A stretch of DNA of 64,000 nt, from NCBI GenBank assembly GCA_021234155.1, contig JAJEKV010000074.1, forward strand, positions 2,361,789-2,425,788. Reading direction: 5' to 3'. This document shows, one piece after another, positions 33,356 through 44,941 of the stretch. The notes beneath the pieces were generated by a model. That model worked only from the letters and a program-made list of their open reading frames with translations. It was not told where the DNA came from and made no database searches. This DNA comes from Isoetes taiwanensis (Eukaryota > Streptophyta > Lycopodiopsida > Isoetales > Isoetaceae). The position numbers and the translations under genes are program-made. Numbering within the stretch: position 1 is the stretch's first letter; each line of letters opens with the position of its first letter.

Positions 33356-33705
33356 GATTACTACATTGGCTCAGAACGGCCCATAAGCCATCTGAGATAG
33401 GTACTTACATCTTTTCTGTTTTATGATTCATAGTTACATGCATCAGCCATTGAATGTTTTATATCTACATGTAATGCTTTTTACGTACTCTATGTTATCT
33501 AAATACGTGATGGTACTATATAAAAGTTTATATTACTATGTGTACCTCAAAAAATATGTAAAACCACAGGGGTGTTCCCTACCTACTATAGTTCACTTCG
33601 TGAACATGTACCTCACCCATAACATCATTTGATTAGTACATATTTGTTCCAACAGAATTACGATTCGGTGAAATCAAGTCAACTCAACAAAAATGGTGAA
33701 GGCAG

Positions 33706-34044
33706 ATGGTATTTAAAGACATTAAGAATATGCAGAAAGAAAAATTCATGCATTGCACTTTCTTTTCAAAGATACTGGACCATATCAGATTTGACAAAAC
33801 CTTCAAGGAATTAATCATAAAGCTTCTGTCTAACGAAGGTCCTTTGATGACTGAGAGTAAGAAATTTTGTTGGAGATTTGTGGACAATCTCAAGAGCAGA
33901 TTATATAAATCCAAGAAAGTGTTTGCTGATTCCAAAGCAATGGACTGTTCCTGTGCTAGCCCTGGCTTCAAAAGCTTCACTGATGATAGTATCGGGCATG
34001 TCAGGACCACCTGCTTACATAATGAAAATGCCATAATTTCTTAG
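33706..34044 (+). CDS. hypothetical open frame, 112 residues
   Basis: A lysine-rich open frame starting ATGGTATTTAAAGAC, with FSKILDHIRFDKTFKELI and a cluster of cysteines (DCSCASPG). No domain, signal peptide or membrane segment is recognised. It has no exon partners I can see and may be a transposon or host exon remnant, or chance. Confidence 0.2.
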   Translation: MVFKDIKNMQKEKFMHCTFFSKILDHIRFDKTFKELIIKLLSNEGPLMTESKKFCWRFVDNLKSRLYKSKKVFADSKAMDCSCASPGFKSFTDDSIGHVRTTCLHNENAIIS

Positions 34045-35093
34045 TAGGAGCCTTCTCAACCAGATATTTGGAGCACAAAAATTCATGTCCTCTCAACTGG
34101 CCTCTCTACATCATGCACAAAAATATGATTCATCCAGATTCCTAACCTAATAACTTCAGAGCTGAAGGTAGCATCCATTCTTCCTGAAGCTTCAGGAAAA
34201 TGACCCCTAGGTGCATCTACCATAATCACATCGCATTTTAGTTTTCTATAAAATACAACTATTCTGGAAGCACTTTCAAAGCAAAATGTAAATGACAAAG
34301 TAAGTCCAGCAAATTTTACCAGAGCAAACATATGAGAAAAAAAGTTGCCAGAATCTAAAAGGATACACGACAACCGATTAAAGAAAAGTCATGGTCGAAA
34401 TATAATCAAAATTTCTCTGCCGAATCAACTTTTCTTTGCCAGGTTTGGCTGGATACATGCTTCCATCTCATCTGTATGCTGGGCCTAGAAGAATCGCCAC
34501 GGAAGATCAAACGACGCCCAAAGGAAAAAGCGCCATTTATCTTCTGCCAAAATACCCTAGTATTTTAAAAAGTGCCGAACATTCCAAAAGAGCATTTTGA
34601 TAATATGAACAACCAAAACACAGCATAATTCCAAACCTATATACCTACAAATGCTTCATAAACTACAAATGACATCAAGAGTTTAGCTGTTTTAAAGTAG
34701 AACTAAAGATAGGAAGTACATTGAGTGCCTATCCTCACTTAATATGCCTAATCTGGCTAATAAATTATTCAGAAAATTAACTTACTTGGTGTCAGGAATT
34801 CCACTAATTATTTACCAACTTCAAACACAACAACAAACTTGAAACGCGGGCAGAACTTTAAGAGTGTGAAATATGCAAAAAGTGGGTACCAGATATGTAC
34901 TACAGCACCAACTCCTAGTGCATAATAAGCATCTACTCTGCTTCCAAATTTGAACCCTCAGATATCCAAAATAACCTAAACCTAGTTCTTTAGTTTTACA
35001 AATGGTCCTGAAACTAAAGCAAAAGACAAAGGCCCTAACTAAACATAATTCGGCTCTGCACATCTTGTTGACCCCTTCTAGCTATGCAAGGAA
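34045..35093. other. intergenic stretch, no gene seen
   Basis: No recognisable coding sequence or repeat. Short minus frames look random. Confidence 0.4.
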
Positions 35094-35560
35094 TGTTAAA
35101 TGATGTCATGTTATTTGGGAGACCTATGAGAAGCAGTGGCAGTAGGTCAAAGTCAAAGTCAAAGTCAAAGTCAAAGTCAAAGTCAAAGTGGCGGGCACCC
35201 CCTCCCCGGGTGTTGCTGGGCTCGCTAGAAACACACAGACACCCCCTGCCCGCCACTTAGGGTTTGCGTTGACCAGTCAAAGTCAAAGTCAACTAGGGCC
35301 GAATTTTAAGGAAGGCAAGTCTATCTACTCCTGATTTTTAGGCAAGTTGAAGAACTTTCTATATGAAGGGGATGAACAATTTGACAAGTGGATGCACCCG
35401 GATTAGAAGGTAAATATGGAGATAAATACTGGAGTAAGGCATAGACAAGGGGCCTTGCAGGTCGAATTAGGAAGGAGGAGATTGTTTAAGCGCCTGATTG
35501 ATCTTGTTGTCAGTGTATTGAGTATCAGTTTATTGAATACATTATTTTCAAATTCTAACA
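35094..35560 (+). repeat. 5' LTR of the Copia element
   Basis: It has seven GTCAAA repeats at 35146-35187, then GCGTTGACC and three more GTCAA units before CTAGGGC. TTGAC, the reverse of GTCAA, is the core of the WRKY-bound W-box, so the LTR could be stress-responsive. A TATA-like or polyadenylation signal is not obvious. Confidence 0.9.
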
Positions 35561-35699
35561 GTGGTATCAGAGCCATGTCAAGCGGGTTTGGGGCGGGGTT
35601 GTTGAACTCTATTGCGGTGTATGAAGGGGACTAGGCTTTGATTTGGAAGGAACAAATCAAAAATGTTCTTGAAAATGAAGGGCTCGGGAATTAGTTCAA

Positions 35700-38600
35700 G
35701 GAACTAGTTCAAGTGGGGGTCTGATCTGTGGTCGCAAGAAGAAGTTCTACCTCCGGAAAGTCCGGGTGAAACTTCAAGAGTCGGGTGAAGTAGACTCAAG
35801 TAAAAGTGGTAAGGATGAAGGTGTTAAACTTCGTGAAGCATATGGTATTTTGACCCGACAAAGTTGGGGCTTCAATTTTTCTTTGAAGATAAGGGGAAAG
35901 TCCCCTAGTGATATTTGGAAGTTCTGCTCAAAAACTATGAGGAAAAAACGTCATCTCAGTTGATGTTCTTGATAAAGCACTTAGGATGCTAAGGGTAAAA
36001 AGAAGGTGATGACTTACCAAAGTTTTTTCTCTAAGTTTGATAACATCGTGGCGGACTTAGAAGGTCTTTGGGGTGTTCTTGTTGAACAGCGAAAAAATTA
36101 TTGCATGTGGCAAGAAGCGGTTGAGGGGAACAAGCGGTTGTCAACTCTTATTAGGAATGTGGCCAAAACGAGAGGCGTGAGAAGAAATGATTGAACGAGT
36201 TTGAACAAAATAAGGTATTGTATGATGATGACATTGAAGATAATGTTGAAGTGTTGTATGCACGGTAAGGGCAAAGCAAAGTTTTCGGGGAAAAAGTGCT
36301 AAAGATAAGAGTGAAATAGGTCCTTGTTTTCATTGCAAAGCAAAAGGGCATTTAAAGATAAGTTGTCCTAAATTGAAAGAGGTTGAGTGCTTTAAGCGTG
36401 GAGAGGAGAGGGTCGCGCAAACAAGTGCTCAAGCAAACAAAATGAATAGAGGCGAGACCAAGTAGAGGAAGAAATTATTCTAGAGGTCGAGGAAGAAATC
36501 GATACACAAAGGTCTGCTGTAAATTTGGTGCAAGATATTGAAGAAGAATCAAGTGAAGAGGATGAAGATCTTCGAGGTAAGTAATTATGACATTTTGGTT
36601 GTTTCAAAGAAAAATCTAATAATGATGATGAAATGTTAATATTAGATAGTGGAGCGAGAAAAATCCGCGGAGCGGTTCAGCCAAATTATTCAAGGAGGAA
36701 AAGAAGGAAGGATTAAGCATATCAAGTTAGGAAATGGGAAGTTGCAAGATGTTCAATGCAGGGGAATGTTAGAATTGTTTGACCTTCAAGGGAAAGCGGT
36801 AAACTTGAAGGATGTTTTGTGTGTACCTTCACTAGTCGAAATTTAATTTACATTTGCCTGCGATTTAGTAGACATGGATTACAATTGTTGTTTTTGACAA
36901 GTATCAATGTAAAGTGCTTTTGAATAATGAGATCAAATTTCTTGGAAGAAGATTTGGTAATTTGTTTGCATTGGATAGTGGTTGTTTGCCCGGTGTTAAT
37001 TTCGTTATGATTCGGATATGGACACTTGGCATCCGAGGTTATGTCATGTTAATCATAGCACCATAGATACTATGATTAAACAAAAATAATCAAAGCAAAA
37101 ATGAAGTTGATGAGCCAAGAATCACGCCTAGGTTGCATGCTAGGAAAACATGCAAGATTGCCTTTAAAAAGGGCAAAGAGAAAAACCAAAGGGGTGTTGG
37201 AGCTAGTGCATACTGGATCTCTGTGGCCCTCTTAATGTTAGAGGAATATCGGGGAAAAGGTATTTCATTACCTTTATTGATGACTTTAGTAGAAAGACAA
37301 CATGCATGTGTCTTAGAACTAAAGATCAAGCCTTTGAGGCTTATAAAATGTTTCTTTGAAGTGGAATTAGAAAGCGAGGAAAAAGGTGAAATGTATTCGA
37401 TCGACCGTGGTGGAGAGTTCATGTCATCCGAGTTTATCAAGTTTTGCAAGGTAAGGGGAATAAAGAGAGGCGGTTTACATGTAGTTTTTTTCTCCACAAA
37501 CTAATGGCATTGCTGAAAGGAAAAATAGGACAATTTTAAATCTTTGTCGAGCTATGATAAAACACACGGGGCTACCCAATTATTTGTGGGAGGAAGGCTG
37601 TCTTAACAGCGGTGAAAGTTGAGAATATGTTACCAAATAGAGCATCGGTGGAATGATCCCAGATGAGCTATGGTCAGGAGTTAAACCAAACTATGAGACG
37701 AGAGTTTTTGGTTGTCTAAGCTTTGTTCATGTACCAAAGCAACAAAGGTTAAAGTTAGATGATCGAGCAAGAATAGCCTTTCTTGTAGGATATGATCAAG
37801 AATCCAAGGCATACCGATTATTTGATCCACAAAGGAAAAAGATTTTGATCGGTAGAGATGTGACGTTTGGCGAATCTCAATCTTATAAAAACATAAAGTT
37901 TTTTCTCCTGTTAATCCTAAAGAAAAGGAAGTTCAGAAATTGAATCTGAACTTTATTGATGATGATGATGAGCGAGGATGCAAACAAACTCTCCTCTCAA
38001 CAAGTTGGTCTTTGAAGACGCTTGAGATAGTGTGGCGGATACTATAGAAAAGGAGGTAACACGACCAAAGGTTTGGTAGAAGAACTGCAACTCGGATCTT
38101 GCAACAAGAGGCTAATGTTGATCATGAAAGATTTGGAAGAGATAACGGTAGAAGTAGGAGAATACAAAGTGAAGCAAAGAGGTGTAAACCTTATTGAAAT
38201 CCTTGCCTTCTTTGGATCTTGAAGTACCAAAATCTTATAGAGAAGCTATAAGTGTAGTTGATGCAAAAAATGGAAAATTGTCATGAATGATGAGCTGGAT
38301 GCATTTAAGAGAACGAGGGGCGTATGAGCTTGTAAACTTACGAAGGTAGACATGCGATTGGGGTGTAAATGGATATTTAAAATCAAGCGAGGAGTACAAC
38401 CTCACTCAATTAAGTATAAAGCTCGATTAGTATACGAGGGGATATACACGAGAAGAAGGGAATTGACTATGAGGAAACTTTTTTCCCCTATAGTAAAAAT
38501 GACAAGTATCGGGGATGTTGTTAGCAGTAGCAAATGCAAAGAATTTTGAGGTACATCATATGGATGTCTCTCTTGCTTTCTTGAATCTTTGACTTGGAGG

Positions 38601-39620
38601 AGGATATCTTTATGATGCAACCTCGGCTTTTGAGCAAGGGAAAGATAAAGTGTGGAAACTTAAAAAAGGTGTATATGAAATTTAGAGGCAGTCCACCAAG
38701 ACAATGGTATATTTGCATGGACTCATATTTAAGGGAACAAGGTTTTATAAAACTAAAGGATGATGGAAATATTTATTTATTTAAGGATGGGAATGAAGTA
38801 TGCTATATTGCATTATATGTGGATGACAATGTGATGGTTAGTAGCAATCTTGATGTGCTACAAAAATGCAAAGACATTCTCAAGAATCGATTTAAAATGA
38901 CAGACTTGGGGCGAACTTAAAAGTTTTAGGAATTGAAGTCTTGAGAGATAGAGACAAACAGGTTCTTACTTTGACACAAGGTGAGAATATTGCGGGCATG
39001 CTCAAAAGATTCAATATGGAAGATTGTAAGGTGGTAAAACTCCCATGGTTCCGGTAACAAACTAACCTTGAATTTGAATGATGACAATTCGAGAAATGGA
39101 AAACATTCCATATCAAGAGTTAGTTGGTCGCTTACTATATTTATCTAGTTTGCACAAGACCCGATATTTCATTTTAAGTCAATATTCTAAGTAGATCTTG
39201 TCATAACTTTGGAAAGAGAACTTTGGCAGGCAAACTAAGAGGGTTCTAAGATATTTGAAAGGAACGTAGATTATGGGATACAATTTAATTCCGATAACAT
39301 GGAGTTGCTATCATACTGTGATTCAGATTGGGGTGGAGACCCGATGAAAGAAAATCAACTTCGGGAATTATTTGCATGCTAGGAGGAGGGCCCATCTCAT
39401 GGAAATCACGAGGAAACAAAAGGCAATACCTTTGTCATCCGCGAGAAGCGAGAATATGCAGTACCGCAACCCTTGCCGCTAAGGAAATAGTATGGAGTGA
39501 AAGGTTGCTACAAGAAATAGGTATAGAGCAAAGAAAACCTTTGAAATTGCTTTACGGCGGTCTGTTGCATAGGAATGACGAAAAATCCAATACAACATGA
39601 AAGGACCAAGCATATCGAAA
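35700..39620 (+). pseudogene. Copia gag-pol, multiply frameshifted
   Basis: Readable islands in order: a CCHC zinc knuckle at 36325-36366 (PCFHCKAKGHLKISC); a protease motif LDSGA near 36640-36660; an integrase zinc-binding motif WHPRLCHVNH (about 37027-37057); the integrase core (FITFIDDFSRK, DRGGEFMS, then GIAERKN near 37510); RT with YVDD at 38816-38827 (CYIALYVDDN); and RNase H (DSDWGG, RKSTSGIICMLGGGPISW, about 39315-39410). Many one-base shifts and stops separate them, so no full polyprotein is made. The breaks are mostly small indels, which also separate the two LTRs, so consensus sequencing error is an alternative to real decay. Confidence 0.9.
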
Positions 39621-39788
39621 TGGAGATGCATTTCATAAAGGGATTTAGTGAAGAAAAGAATCATTGAGCGCAATATGTTCAAACCGAAATGCGGTTGGCG
39701 AGATATTTTGACAAAGGCTTTGTGAGTTAAAATTTAGTAGACCGAGACATATGATGGAGTTGCAAGGAAAAATAACATGAAGGGAAAG

Positions 39789-40248
39789 TGTTAAATGATG
39801 TCATGTTATTTGGGAGACCTATGAGAAGCGTGCAAAGTAGGTCAAAGTCAAAGTCAAAGTCAAAGTCAAAGTCAAAGTGGCGGGCACCCCTACAGGGTGT
39901 TCTTTGGGCTCGCTAGAAACACACGACACCCCCGCCCGCCACTTAGGGTTTGCGCGTTGACCCGATCAAAGTCAAAGTCAACTAGGGCGAATTTTAAGGA
40001 AGGCAAGTCTATCTACTCGATTTTTTTAGGCAAGTTGAAGAACTTTCTATATGAAGGGGATGAACAATTTGACAAGTGGATGCACCCGGATTAGAAGGTA
40101 AATATGGAGATAAATACTGGAGTAAGGCATAGACAAGGGGCCTTGCAGGTCGAATTAGGAAGGAGGAGATTGTTTAAGCGCCTGATTGATCTTGTTGTCA
40201 GTGTATTGAGTATCAGTTTATTGAATACATTATTTTCAAATTCTAACA
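39789..40248 (+). repeat. 3' LTR of the Copia element
   Basis: It has six GTCAAA units at 39841-39876. It differs from the 5' LTR only by clustered indels and changes in its first 250 bp or so; the rest is identical. Confidence 0.9.
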
Positions 40249-40253
40249 AGGAA

Positions 40254-40589
40254 ATGGTATGGTACCAAGCAGAGGAAATGATGGATGAAAAAAATCAAAT
40301 TTCAATCTACCCCAGTAAAACAATGAAAGGTTTGGGATATGGCAAGAAGCACAAAGTTGAAACGTCATCAGCATCAACAAGAATGATATTAGAAGCTAAT
40401 CTGAGATGATTGTGGCAATTGTGGCATGCATGCTTGGGGCCAGCTGCAATCGGATAAGGAGAGTCAATGTGGAATTGATCGAAAATGGTAAGAGATGGTA
40501 TACCAAAAAAATCAAGCGTTTTTTCTCAAGAGCAAGCTGCGAACATAGATATGCCTTCATCCATCTATCTTGTGCTTCATGAAGAACTT
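40254..40589. other. short non-coding flank of the Copia element
   Basis: An open frame runs out of the LTR to 40409 (EEMMDEKNQISIYPS) but resembles nothing I recognise. Confidence 0.25.
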
Positions 40590-41030
40590 GGTCAGCAGAT
40601 AAATGTTAAATCCTTGAAGATACTCCATCGCCACCTTTTTCCGGATAGGCGGACCAACCAAGCCCGACACCAAATGAAAAGCCTGCTGATAGCAAGAAGC
40701 ACCTGCTGGCTAGTTAAGGTCTGGTCGCATAGAGAAAAACAATGCCCGAGAGTCTCAAGTTGCCGCTTACACAATGGGTAAGTTCTAAAATTCGAGGAGC
40801 AAACTTATGGATCGGCACATAAATCCTTAAACATCTATGAAGGATCTGCCACCACAAGGCAGAAACTTTGGGATGAAGCAATTTATCCCAAGCCCATGAC
40901 CACATTTTCCACTGAGGAGGGAAAAGGAAAAAGGCGCCAACCGACTGAAGGGGAACAATGTCAACTTCGACCAGCTACTGATATAAAGAATGCCCAAGCA
41001 ATGACGTATGCGCACCTTAAAAAGGGACTT
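40590..41030 (-). mobile_element. LINE fragment (zf-RVT)
   Basis: Minus-strand frames show KLLHPKVSALWWQILHRCLR and nearby CRAWLVRLSGKRWRW, the zf-RVT and downstream region of a plant LINE similar to LINE-A. It is frame-broken and short. Confidence 0.65.
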
Positions 41031-43511
41031 GCAATAGTTTTAGCTACGAAGCAAGACTAAAATGACGGGCCAAAGAGATTTTTTTAATTATAAATTTAGA
41101 ACGTCTAACTCCCATTCTCAATTCTAAAGTGTTTATATTTTTGATACTCCAAATTTCTTTGAAAGTCATCGATGAAAATGAAGAACAAACCAAGCCAATG
41201 ATGCACCTTAGATATGTGTCCACTTTATCAAAGCTTCAAATGTGTAGCTACGATTTTGAAGTCTAGTATTAACATTGTTATTTAGCATTCATGAATCCTT
41301 TTTAATGTTTTTCTTTGAGAAATAAGCTTGAAGCAAATGGTATTAGAAATATCTGTTCTGTTTGTCATGCCAATCATTGTGCACCATCAAATATACAATT
41401 AGCTACTCTATTATTAGTTATCTATGATTAGGGGAGATTAAGGGATAAGATGGTGCTAATCTTAGTCTGGAGTATTAGAGGAGCCAGAGCCATACACTGG
41501 ACGGTCGGATGGCGTCTAATGTCTTATCACGACAACCAATGGCAACAAAACCACCTATTAACTAGAAAAAATTGACCTCAACCATTGAATGCAGAGGAAT
41601 TCCCATCTCATCTCTTCAATTAGCATAATTCAATAATATTCAATTAACCCACCTCCAAGGGTTTACCCTTTGGGCAACCAAAAAATGCAAGTAAAATATC
41701 TATTTAAATCATAGAGACTTTTTATCCATCCACCGATCCATCCATAGATAGATAGATAGAGACGGATTTAAAAATGCAAATTACTTGTTAACAAATAAAG
41801 ATTGCAATTCAATAGCTTTACGAATGAATGGGTCTAAAAATGCAAATAGATTTGTAGGCAACAAAAAAAGAACGCAACTAAATACATTTTTGAAAGAAGT
41901 CATGCCACCTGGTTACATAGGAAACAACAAAGCTCAATCTTCAAACACATGTTCTCGTGTTGTTCGCTATGTGTTACAGTAATTTGAAACAAAAATGCAA
42001 GACGCTTAATGTGGTTTTTTAAATTAATTGGCAACAAATAAAACAAAAGTTCACACAGCTCAAAATTGAGGGCCATCTATTGTTGTTGCGAACTTCTTTT
42101 TTCTCTTAAAAGACATGCCATTTTCTTCAGCTTAAGTTGTTTTATATGAGCAACTTTTGTCAAGCATTAAAGGCCATTTTACTTTTTCCTTATAAAATGA
42201 ATAGGTCACCATTCAAATTTGGACTCATAAGGAGCACCTAGAGTCTTACTATGTTGATAGGTTGAAAAGACAAAAGTAGTAGGCACCCTTTTGCGTTGGC
42301 CAAGGCCCAAGGTTAGTAGAAACTTTAATGATAAACCACCCCCCATTTGGTCTTCGGTGTTTAGTCAGAGAGGATGAGGATACATTATATCTACTCTATA
42401 ATAATTGGGATAAGTTGATTAAACTACATTATAGTTAGTGGCGAGCCATTCTGCCAGGTCCTTAGTTGCAATGGCCACTTCTAAACCATTACCTCTTTCA
42501 TAACTATAATTATAACAAAAAATACTCTATAAGCTGAAATCTGAACTATCATGCATTTTGTTTTTGTGGAAGTACACATTAATCTAAAGTAAAAGCCAGA
42601 GGAGAGCATTAGCTGACTCAATATCAATAGTACTCCTTTGTAGATCATTACGCTTGGCCTGACAATTTAGGTCCGAGCTAGACGTGACAACATACGTACT
42701 ATATCAGGGGAGAGACAATTACTTACTTAAAATATGTGGGCCTAAATTACTTACTTAAAATATGTGGGCCTATCTGCATGGTTATTTTGTTAAGAATAAT
42801 GTTCCCATTACTAGGATGAGGCCATTACATAGGATACTTGGGCCTATCTGCCTTATTCTTTTGTTAAAGATAATGTTCCTATTACTGGGATACGTGCTTG
42901 CAAGCTTCTTAGGGCGAACCAGTGCCGAACTCATGTAATGTCCAGCACGTGAGCATTTTCCCTCGTTTTAGGTAATTTCATGGACAATTTTTGGCTAAAC
43001 ATTATGGGGTCTGAAGTATAGCAACTCCCGTATCGCAAGTCCCCCATAACATTAGAATTCAAGAGTAATTTCATGCAAACGTCTACAAGATGCATATCCA
43101 TCAAACAATATGGTCTTCATGCTTTTTGGTGCAGCCATGTGGTGCACCAATCCAAGGGGGATTCACTGTGGGCACTATACAATGTGCTTGATTGACTCGT
43201 AGAGGGGTTTTTTCGACCCATTTTCACACGTATATATATGAGTTAGGGGGTTGACCCACGCCTGGCCTCCACGGGCGGCAGGACCTTACCTTACACCCCG
43301 ACAACCGTATATTGCTGGATAATAACATTGAGCAATAAGGTCACCATATTATGGGTGTAAGTTAATTGATCCTGTATTCAGCAACGGAACGAAGGGAAAC
43401 CCGTTATCGGCCGATGGTAGTGCCTGGGTACACCCATACAACCGGATATTGCCGGTCAATTCACTAGACCCAAAAAGCAGGCAACATTGTTGTTGTATAT
43501 AACAACAATAA
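41031..43511. other. non-coding stretch with small repeats
   Basis: No gene is supported. A TAGA microsatellite lies near 41744-41760. ATTACTTACTTAAAATATGT is tandemly doubled near 42718-42770, with a following doubled GGGCCTATCTGC block to 42895. A 9-bp inverted repeat CTTACACCC/GGGTGTAAG spans 43290-43361. Confidence 0.4.
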
Positions 43512-44674
43512 GGCCCTTTTTCCACGGTTGGCTTAAAATACGGCTGTCTTATAATTATAAGACAGCATTTGAGATGCCACGTCATTTTTGTGACATGTCT
43601 TAGAAAAATTAGTTTTCCATGGCTTCATTATAAGAGGTGTTTTATAATATAAGACATGTCGCATAAATTTTCTTTTCCACTACTCAATCTCTCTGTTTGC
43701 ATATTCATCAGAAATAGGCACAATATTTTGCAATTTCACAATTCTTGATGCGTGATAGCTGTTGCAGAGCAAGCATCAAATACATCTTTGTTTATCATAG
43801 CTTCTATCCTTGTCTGTAATGCCTGTTTCAGCAAATATCTTATGACCTACCTTAAATTCAGAATAGCTGTGAGACACATTGGACAGCTTAAGCGTGATAG
43901 ACAATCCAAAACTTCTGAGCGTCTGAAGCAAATCCTCGGCGAAAGAGCGCCCCATTCTGGCATCTGGCATAGGCCCAAGAGTCCGATCACCGAAAATTTA
44001 CCATGAGATCAAATGAGAAACGACACCTTTCTTATGCCCAACAGAAAATTTTCGATTGAAGTTTTCGGAAAATCAATCTCATTTTGTTCAAGCCCAACAG
44101 AAAATCTGAACTACGCAATCCTGATCCTGACCTAAAATAATGTTTTCCGAAAAATGGTTTTTATTGTTTGCCCTTTTTAACTCGAAATTAAACTTTGTGA
44201 ATCACGCAAAACCGAGCATTGTAATACACGGAACTCTTCAAAATCGACTGCTATTTTGGCCGGCTGCCTCAAATTTGACCTGCACCATTGTGTCTTGCTT
44301 CAATTTCAACCACAGCCAAATCGACCTGCAACAAATCAACTTGCAGCAAATTCCACCTGCGATTCCAGTCTAGCCAGCAATTCCATTCTAGTACAGCGAT
44401 TCTAGTCCGGCGATTCCAGTAGGATGCTTCTATTCCTCTTTTTTTTTGCGACATGCTAAAATTTCGGCCTAGAACGGCTGGGATTGGACGTTTCTGATGT
44501 CTTATTTTCTGGCGGGGGATTTCCCCCGGAAGAAAATGGGACTCCAAAGTTGTACGGCATGCATATAAGACATGTCGTAAAACTTTGAGTGGAAAAACTA
44601 ATGTGTCTTATATTCCTACGTGGCCCAATCACATCTTAATAAATTTAAGTCTGGAGTGTCGTGGAAAAAGGGCC
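43512..44674. mobile_element. non-autonomous PIF/Harbinger-like TIR element, 1.16 kb
   Basis: A 15-bp perfect terminal inverted repeat GGCCCTTTTTCCACG (43512-43526) matches CGTGGAAAAAGGGCC (44660-44674). The 3-bp target duplication TAA flanks it (43509-43511 and 44675-44677). TAA duplications and GGSCC-type ends are typical of the PIF/Harbinger superfamily. Subterminal TTAGTTTTCC/GGAAAAACTAA and ATAAGACATGTC motifs are also inverted. No transposase is present. The interior holds a short GCGATTCCAGT-type minisatellite at about 44356-44425 and a possible gene fragment on the minus strand at 43776-43970. Confidence 0.85.
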
Positions 44675-44941
44675 TAAGGTCTATATATACATACACTAGA
44701 AATAACAGACCAAAAAGTAGGCAAGGTGGTTGTTTTATATGCAATGTGGGCATAAGGAATAGGTTGTTTGGCAATGGTATTAAATTGGCGGGGTAAAAGA
44801 ATAAAAGGGCGGGCTAACACGTCGACGAGACCTTTTCTGCGACAGCGATGGGGAGCCTCTTCTTCGTAAGTGCTTTGGTGGTTAGGGCAACCATTCCGGC
44901 GAAGCTGCCCCGAACAGCTCCAAAAATGCGTCTAGATCTTC

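Larger units (their letters stand above)
35094..40248 (+). mobile_element. Copia LTR retrotransposon, complete ends, broken gag-pol
   Basis: LTRs at 35094-35560 (467 bp) and 39789-40248 (460 bp) start TGTTAAATG and end TTCTAACA. The target duplication AGGAA is perfect (35089-35093 and 40249-40253). The PBS TGGTATCAGAGCC lies at 35562-35574 and a purine tract GAAGGGAAAG precedes the 3' LTR. The domain order gag knuckle, protease, integrase, RT, RNase H is the Copia order. The LTRs are identical over their last 200 bp or so, which suggests recent insertion, yet the coding region has many frameshifts. Each LTR carries a (GTCAAA)n array. Confidence 0.95.
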
